Below are positions 58,675-64,000 of a DNA stretch of 64,000 bases, piece after piece. This DNA comes from Eunapius fragilis (taxonomy: Eukaryota > Porifera > Demospongiae > Spongillida > Spongillidae), in assembly GCA_963681505.1 (NCBI GenBank), contig OY811984.1, forward strand, positions 4,993,878-5,057,877, in the 5' to 3' direction. A model generated the notes under the pieces. That model was not told the DNA's origin, did no database searches, and was given only the letters and a program-made list of their open reading frames with translations. The translations under genes were made by a program, and so were the position numbers. Numbering within the stretch: position 1 is the stretch's first letter; the number at the start of each line of letters is the position of its first letter.

Positions 58675-59181
58675 CAGCGGCGGATCCAGGGGGGGGGCAC
58701 TCGGGGCACGTGCCCCCCCCCCCCCCCCCCCTTCATTAATAAATTCATAACTTTTCGGGCCGCATTTTATAATATAGCTGCACGATTGCGCTGTCTATTG
58801 ATATCCGCACGCATGAACTCTACTACTGTACTATATCCCGGGCCCCCCGATACGCGATCATACTCCCCCCCCCCCCCCCCCCCGCCCTTCGTATCGGGCC
58901 AGAAACCAACAGCACCCCCCCCCCCCCGCTCTTCGTTTTGGGCCAGAATCCGACAGCACCCCCCCCCCCCCCCCCCCCCCCGCTCTTCGTTTTGGGCCAT
59001 AAACCGACAGCACCCCCCCCCCCCCCCCCCCCGCTCCTCGTATCGGGCCATAAACCGACAGCACCCCCCCCCCCCCCCCCCCCCCCCCCGCTTTTCGTAT
59101 CGGGCCAGAAGCCGACCCCACCCCCAGCCACACCCACCATCCGTGCCCCCCCCCCCCCCCCAAAACCTGTATCCGCCGCTG
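58675..59181. mobile_element. CAGCGGCGG-ended MITE with internal C-rich tandem repeat
   Basis: The element starts CAGCGGCGGATCCAGG and ends CCTGTATCCGCCGCTG, inverted termini of about 16 bp. The flanking direct repeat GGATTG is at 58669-58674 and 59182-59187. The interior has four or five units of CTCTTCGTTTTGGGCC followed by GACAGCA and a run of 10-25 C. It lies in the 1.2-kb spacer between the CARMIL and CNOT10 starts. Same terminus class and same 6-bp duplication length as the 10962-11266 element. Confidence 0.8.
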
Positions 59182-59187
59182 GGATTG

Positions 59188-59744
59188 TGTGTTTGTACAA
59201 AAGTTGATGCATCGAGCGAGAATGCTAGGAGTTCTGCGGTTCACTAGTAACCATTACTATATCAACATCAAGTCACTGAATCTATTTTTAAATGCATTGC
59301 GGTAAACACTCTGAGACGATTGCACGGATACATGTACAGACATCTGAAAAAGAGCGAAAAGGCAATATTAAAACGCTATTATCTCTGTCTTCTAATAGCC
59401 ACGTATGTACAAATGCCTACACGTTACTCTCTGTCGCATTGTTTATTTTAATTACTTTTCATCCCGGCATCCTTATCAAAAACATGGTCTTTTAGGGCTT
59501 CCTCAATTCCAGTGGAAGTGCTGTTAACTGTTGCTTTACATGTGAACTGAAACTGGCATCTTTATTCTGCCACGCAGGGTTAAAAAAAACTAAGGGCTTG
59601 TATAAATCCATGCTATACTATGGACAAGTGCTGGCGACACATATCAGTTGTACTTTTTTTTGAGACTAGTTAGTGCTAGAGGTTAACAAATTAGCTAATT
59701 ATTTTAAAATTAAAAATATAACTTCAATTTTGTATTAACCCGCC
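59188..59744. other. Upstream region of CNOT10
   Basis: AT-rich and unique-looking. It is shared upstream sequence of the divergent CARMIL (start 58523) and CNOT10 (start 59745) genes. No promoter motif could be named. Confidence 0.4.
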
Positions 59745-62002
59745 ATGGAATCATCACAGCCATCCGAGGCGACTGAACAAGGGGTATCCGATCACGAGCC
59801 GGAGTTGGCAAGGATGGCGAAGGAAGCCTTCGACAACCAAAGATATGAAAGCTGCCTCTCTGCCCTCAACAAGTTGCTGGACGCACGTCGTCGTGATCCC
59901 CGAGTGGCTCATAACAGGGCCGTCGCCCAGTACCTGCTATCTAACCTCACTCTTACCGACGAGTTTCGTAAGAATCTTCAGGCTGTGAATGTCCAGGTAT
60001 GTGGGTTCTTCTCATAGTCATGTCATGTTTTTTGATTTTAACTCCCCCCCCCCCCCCCAAAAAAATAAAACACGCCCAAATTTGGCGCGCGTCTAGTTTG
60101 ACAGGGAGTCGGAGAATGGAAGTGGTGAGTGCAACCTTTGTGAGAAGGGCGTGCTCCTCTTCAATCAAGCGCTCATTCACGCAAGGGTTAGGCTGTAACA
60201 TATTTGGATGTGTAAAATGCTGTAGCAGTGATGGTGATGCGTTCTGAGAGCATTCCTTACACTGTCACGGTTGGCCCAGAGGCAACCGTGAGCCTGGGGC
60301 AAATTGTATTAAAGGCCCCACCCCCCCTCCGCCCCTTATAATCATAACATGGATGATATTCACGTGTATTATGTGTATAGATTGGTATCAGCCTTACATT
60401 GTACATGAATGTACATAAAATGACTTTCGTTTTCATAACAGTTGATTTGTCCACCATCTGCCCCGCCCCCTTCAAAAAAAAAAGAATAAAAAAAAAACAA
60501 GAAATGTGTATATCTTTGTAACCATTTATGTGGCTTCAGCACGCTATTTTTAATTTGAGAAAGAAATTGGTCGATTGTGAACACTGGTACACATAAGCAT
60601 CCAAAATTACGGATTGAGGTAAAAACACACATCATGTTTAAACAAACCTTTTTATTTTTTCTTTGATGGGGCAAGGATCAGGGAAATTGCGGTATTATGT
60701 TATCTTTGGGATACACCTACAACTAAAATAATACAAGTTGTGTTCTGTAAAGGAACAAGGTAAGTGGAAAGAAAAGAAAAAATGAAATGGACTTAAAGTT
60801 CACTTCAGTGTCATGATAAATATGTCTATTTCACTTTTTTGATGATGTTATGGGTCTTCACTCGTGCTAATTATTATAGATCCACTGGGTGTGTGTGTGG
60901 GGGGGGGGGCTCTCAATAATCTGGGGCTGGATTGTCCCCGATGCTCCCACTGCCTGGGTGGTCCTGCAGCTGTTAACCTCTGAATTGGTATCACCCCACT
61001 TGTGTGAGAATGTTTATAGTCACACTCCATACCAATTATTCAGCTTTCTATTCATGCAGTTTAGTTTGCAAACAGAAGAACGATTCTAGTCATTGCTGTA
61101 AAGTCTCAATGGTTCTTCAGCCTGATTCTCATCTTGCTTTCCCACCCACCCCCTTGTCACACACACCCTGATCACATCACACAGCTCCACCAGTACACTC
61201 AGGCTACTCGTATCTTGGAGGAGCTGCACAAAGTATCGGGCGCTTTAGGTACTGTGCAGAATCTGTACTGTATCGGGCCCGTTAGCATTATCCAACATTT
61301 TATACATCACACACACACACACACTCACACAAGGTGAAAGCCTGTCCTTGCAAGTATCCCTGCTCCTCATTGATATGTACATTTGCACGTACCAGCTATC
61401 CAAAGTCAGTAGCCATGTTGAGAGTTTGGAGAACAGTATCGGAGTGGAGGGGGAGGGGCGCGAAGAAGATAAAAGGTACCACATGCTCCACCCACTCAAG
61501 GCTAGACTCCATCTACTCCACAAGAACATCAAGGCGTGTAAAAAAGAAGTTAAATCCATTGCAAGCACTGCTGGAAATGTGCGTGTGTGTGCGTGTGTGT
61601 TTATGTGTATGTGTGTGAGGGAGATGTGAGCATTGATTGTGCGTACATATACATCCTTCTAGTAGTCAGTTACCCTCTCCCCTCTCACTCCCTATGCTGG
61701 ACCATTCGGCTGAACACTCCACCTAACCTACATGAATAACAACAAGACACCCTGTGCCCACTTCTTCAAGGCCAATGTGGAATACTTGCGCCGTAACTTC
61801 AAGAAGGCTGTGAAGGTCTTGGGCTCCGCCCCTCACATGCCCGTGGCCACAGATGCCGGTGAATGTCTCGCTTCTTTTTACTTCAACAACCTCGGGTGTG
61901 TCCACTACCAGATGGGGAAGTACAGTCTCTCTGCCCACTATTTCAAGAAGGCTATTGAGGAGAATGATGCAGCCCTCAATGGTTTCCCACCCCTGGATAG
62001 AG
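59745..62002 (+). CDS. CNOT10: CCR4-NOT complex subunit 10, N-terminal exons (partial)
   Basis: TPR-type subunit of the cytoplasmic CCR4-NOT mRNA deadenylase. The ATG at 59745 has a strong context (CCGCCATGG). Exons found: 59745-59996, probably 60097-60124, then 61185-61248, 61334-61578 and 61747-62002. Diagnostic stretches: AKEAFDNQRYESCLSALNKL (first TPR helix pair), LHQYTQATRILEELHK, LLLIDMYICTYQ, KACKKEVKSIASTAGN, FFKANVEYLRRNFKKAVKVL and NNLGCVHYQMGKYSLSAHYF. Junctions from 61185 onward keep frame (phases 1, 0, 1). A short exon for the second TPR, of length 2 modulo 3, should lie between 60125 and 61184 and was not found. The gene must continue past 62002; no further exon was recognised before the window end. 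Confidence 0.88.
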
Positions 62003-62705
62003 GTATGTCCACCCATAACACACAACACACAACACACACACATCCGGCATGACCTCTGAAGAAAGGTTATTAACTGCAGGCATAATCACAGAAGCATAGA
62101 TATTGATACTTAATAAAGTAATTATAAAGAAGGCTGTATAAGTGACTGTTCCTTTCATTTTGCATTAACATTGCTCACACTAATAATGTATCGCTTGGCT
62201 TTAGCATTGTATACTTGTGGGTGTGGTCTGATAGTTAGTGTTGTGTACATAATTATTTGGGGTCGTAGCTGTGAAAAGGAACTTTAACATGATATTTCTT
62301 GGGAAGGAGCATCAAGTGCAATTAAAATGTACACATAATTAAAAATTCAGGCCATTTTAACTCCATGATGGACAGACCAATTTCCAGTGCTTAGGAGAGA
62401 ACCTGGACCTAGTTATCTATTAGAATATCAACTAATATGTATTAGATTAGCTTCCTTTTTGCGGCAACTTGAATAATATATCTTAAAGATAAGTCGGAGC
62501 TAACACAACAGTCTTACTTAGGGGGGGGGATGTTTTTATAAGGTTTTGTGTTTTCATCTGTGGATAAATATTACTTACGCAGTACCATAACATTATGTGA
62601 ATTAGTAGTTCTCTGTAATACTAGTTAACTGTAAATAATACAAATTTTCATTTTGCACTGGACAAGCAAATATTTAGGACTGCCTCACGGCAATGCAACA
62701 GAAAT
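62003..62705 (+). other. CNOT10 intron, AT-rich part
   Basis: No exon or element recognised apart from a short G run near 62521. Confidence 0.5.
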
Positions 62706-63655
62706 CTAACAAGTGTGCCCCCCTTGACTCCTTAGTGCCCCCCTTGACTCCTTAATGTGCCCCCTCGGCTCCTTAGTGTGCCCCCCTTGACTCCTTAATG
62801 TGCCCCCTCGGCTCCTTAGTGTGCCCCCCTTGGCTCCTTAGTGTGCCTCCCTTGGCTCCTTAGTGTGCCCCCCTTGGCTCCTTAGTGTGCCCCCCTTGGC
62901 TCCTTAGTGTGCCCCCCTTGGCTCCTTAGTGTGCCTCCCTTGGCTCCTTAGTGTGCCCCCTCGGCTCCTTAGTGTGCCCCCTTGGCTCCTTAGTGTGCCC
63001 CCCTTGGCTCCTTAGTGTGCCCCCTTGGCTCCTTAGTGTGCCCCTCTCGGCTCCTTAGTGTGCCTCCCTTGGCTCCTTAGTATGCCCCCTTGACCCCTTA
63101 CTGTGCCCCCCTTTGACTCCTACGTGTGCCCCCCCTTGACTCCTAAGTGTGCCCCCCCTTGACTCCTAAGTGTGCCCCCTTGACTCCCTAGTGTGCCCCC
63201 CCCCATTTGACTCCTTAGTATGCCTCCCTTGACTCCTTAGTGTGCCACCCTTAACTCCTTAGTGTGCCCCCCCCCCCCCTCAGCTTCTTAGTGTGCCCCC
63301 CTTGGCTCCTAAGTGCCCCCCCCCCCCATTGGCTCCTTTGTGTGCCCCCCTTGACTCCTTTGTGTGCCCCCCCCCCCCCCCCCTTGGCTTCTTCGTGTGC
63401 CCCCCTTGACTCCTTGGTGTGCCCCCCCTTGGCTCCTAAGTGCCCCCCACCCCTTGGCTCCTAAATGCCCCCCCACCCCCCTCCCCTTGGCTCCTTAGTG
63501 CCCCCCCCCCTTGGCTCCTTCGTGTGCCCCCCTTGACTCCTTAGTGTGCCCCCCTTGGCTCCTTAGTGTGCCCCCTTGGCTCCTTAGTGTGCCCCCCTTG
63601 GCTCCTTAGTGTGCCCCCCTTGGCTCCTTAGTGTGCCCCCCTTGTCTCCTTGGCT
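62706..63655. repeat. 21-22 bp C-rich minisatellite
   Basis: About 43 copies of CTCCTTAGTGTGCCCCCCTT followed by GG or GA, with C runs of 5-20. It lies in a CNOT10 intron or downstream of its visible exons. Confidence 0.95.
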
Positions 63656-64000
63656 GCAGGAACATTTGAGATGACAATGAAGGACACATCTGGACACTGA
63701 TCTTTAACTTACAACACAGTACAAAGTAATACGAATTACTAATGATTGGGACTGTTGGTGAAGAGGGAATATTCTCTACATTTAACTACCTATCACAGAA
63801 CTATAAGGCACTGAATTCTTCGTTAGCCCATACATTTCAATGCAAGCTTGCATATGGCTTTGCTTGTCCTGGAAAGTGGCAATAAGTTATGTCCTTTTCA
63901 TAGAAACAATACCGATTATTTCAAATAGGTATGGTAACCCGTACTGCAGTCATACCAGTTGGTATGGTAACATGCCCGTACTGCAGTCCATACCAGTTCT
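63656..64000. other. No exon supported at window end
   Basis: An acceptor-like CTTGGCTGCAG at 63659 is followed by a short open frame, but it does not resemble CNOT10. The last 80 bp contain a repeated GGTATGGTAAC / CTGCAGTC motif. Confidence 0.4.

Noticed and set aside
58672..59247. Proline-rich or glycine-rich proteins across the C-run array
   Set aside because: They come from C runs of variable length inside a MITE with inverted ends and a target duplication; no splice or start signal supports them.
63659..63702. Possible terminal exon of CNOT10 after an acceptor-like site
   Set aside because: Frame and acceptor are acceptable, but the 13 residues do not resemble CNOT10 and end at once; at most an alternative end.

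Overview
The window is nuclear DNA of an animal. The genes are interrupted by many short spliceosomal introns and include an outer-arm axonemal dynein, a Frizzled-family receptor, COX15, CARMIL and CNOT10. The non-coding DNA is full of CA/TG microsatellites, minisatellites, fold-back MITEs and a Ty3/gypsy retrotransposon. Tightly packed genes, introns often of 50-100 bp, an atypical Frizzled-like receptor and RecQ-like and piggyBac-like relics would suit an early-branching ciliated invertebrate such as a sponge. That placement is an inference and I would not defend it without a database search.

Layout. 110-3141 (-): six exons of a class F (Frizzled-like) 7TM receptor, 5' end not found. 3.3-14.8 kb: gene-poor and repeat-rich, with a piggyBac transposase relic (4462-4911), several inverted-repeat elements (1511-2145 in the receptor intron, 5336-5770, 13237-13870), nested CAGNGGCGG-ended elements and a second transposase-like relic (about 10020-10476). 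14792-33252 (+): complete 41-exon outer-arm dynein gamma-type heavy chain (DNAH5/DNAH8 type), 4614 residues in my model. 33364-35113 (-): complete nine-exon COX15, 395 residues, convergent with the dynein gene at 111 bp. 35246-58523 (-): complete 31-exon CARMIL, 1511 residues. Its 9.5-kb intron 15 holds a 25/30-bp satellite array split by an apparently intact Ty3/gypsy element with identical 148-bp LTRs and a 5-bp target duplication. 59745-62002 and beyond (+): 5' part of CNOT10, divergent from CARMIL. 62.7-63.65 kb: a C-rich minisatellite.

The exon models were built by hand. Each junction was chosen so that reading frame is kept, splice sites are GT-AG (two are GC-AG) and the translation matches the known family. 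For the dynein, COX15 and CARMIL genes the exon lengths sum to a multiple of three with no internal stop, and the protein lengths are close to the usual family lengths.

The genes do not form one pathway. The dynein drives ciliary beating, COX15 makes heme A for cytochrome oxidase in mitochondria, CARMIL regulates actin capping protein, CNOT10 belongs to the CCR4-NOT deadenylase, and the receptor is of the Wnt-receptor class. The most unusual things are at the DNA level: a minisatellite that has multiplied a dynein 5' splice site, other repeats anchored on splice sites, a satellite inside a CARMIL intron serving as landing site for a young retrotransposon, and small transposons with consistent 6-bp or 10-11-bp target duplications.
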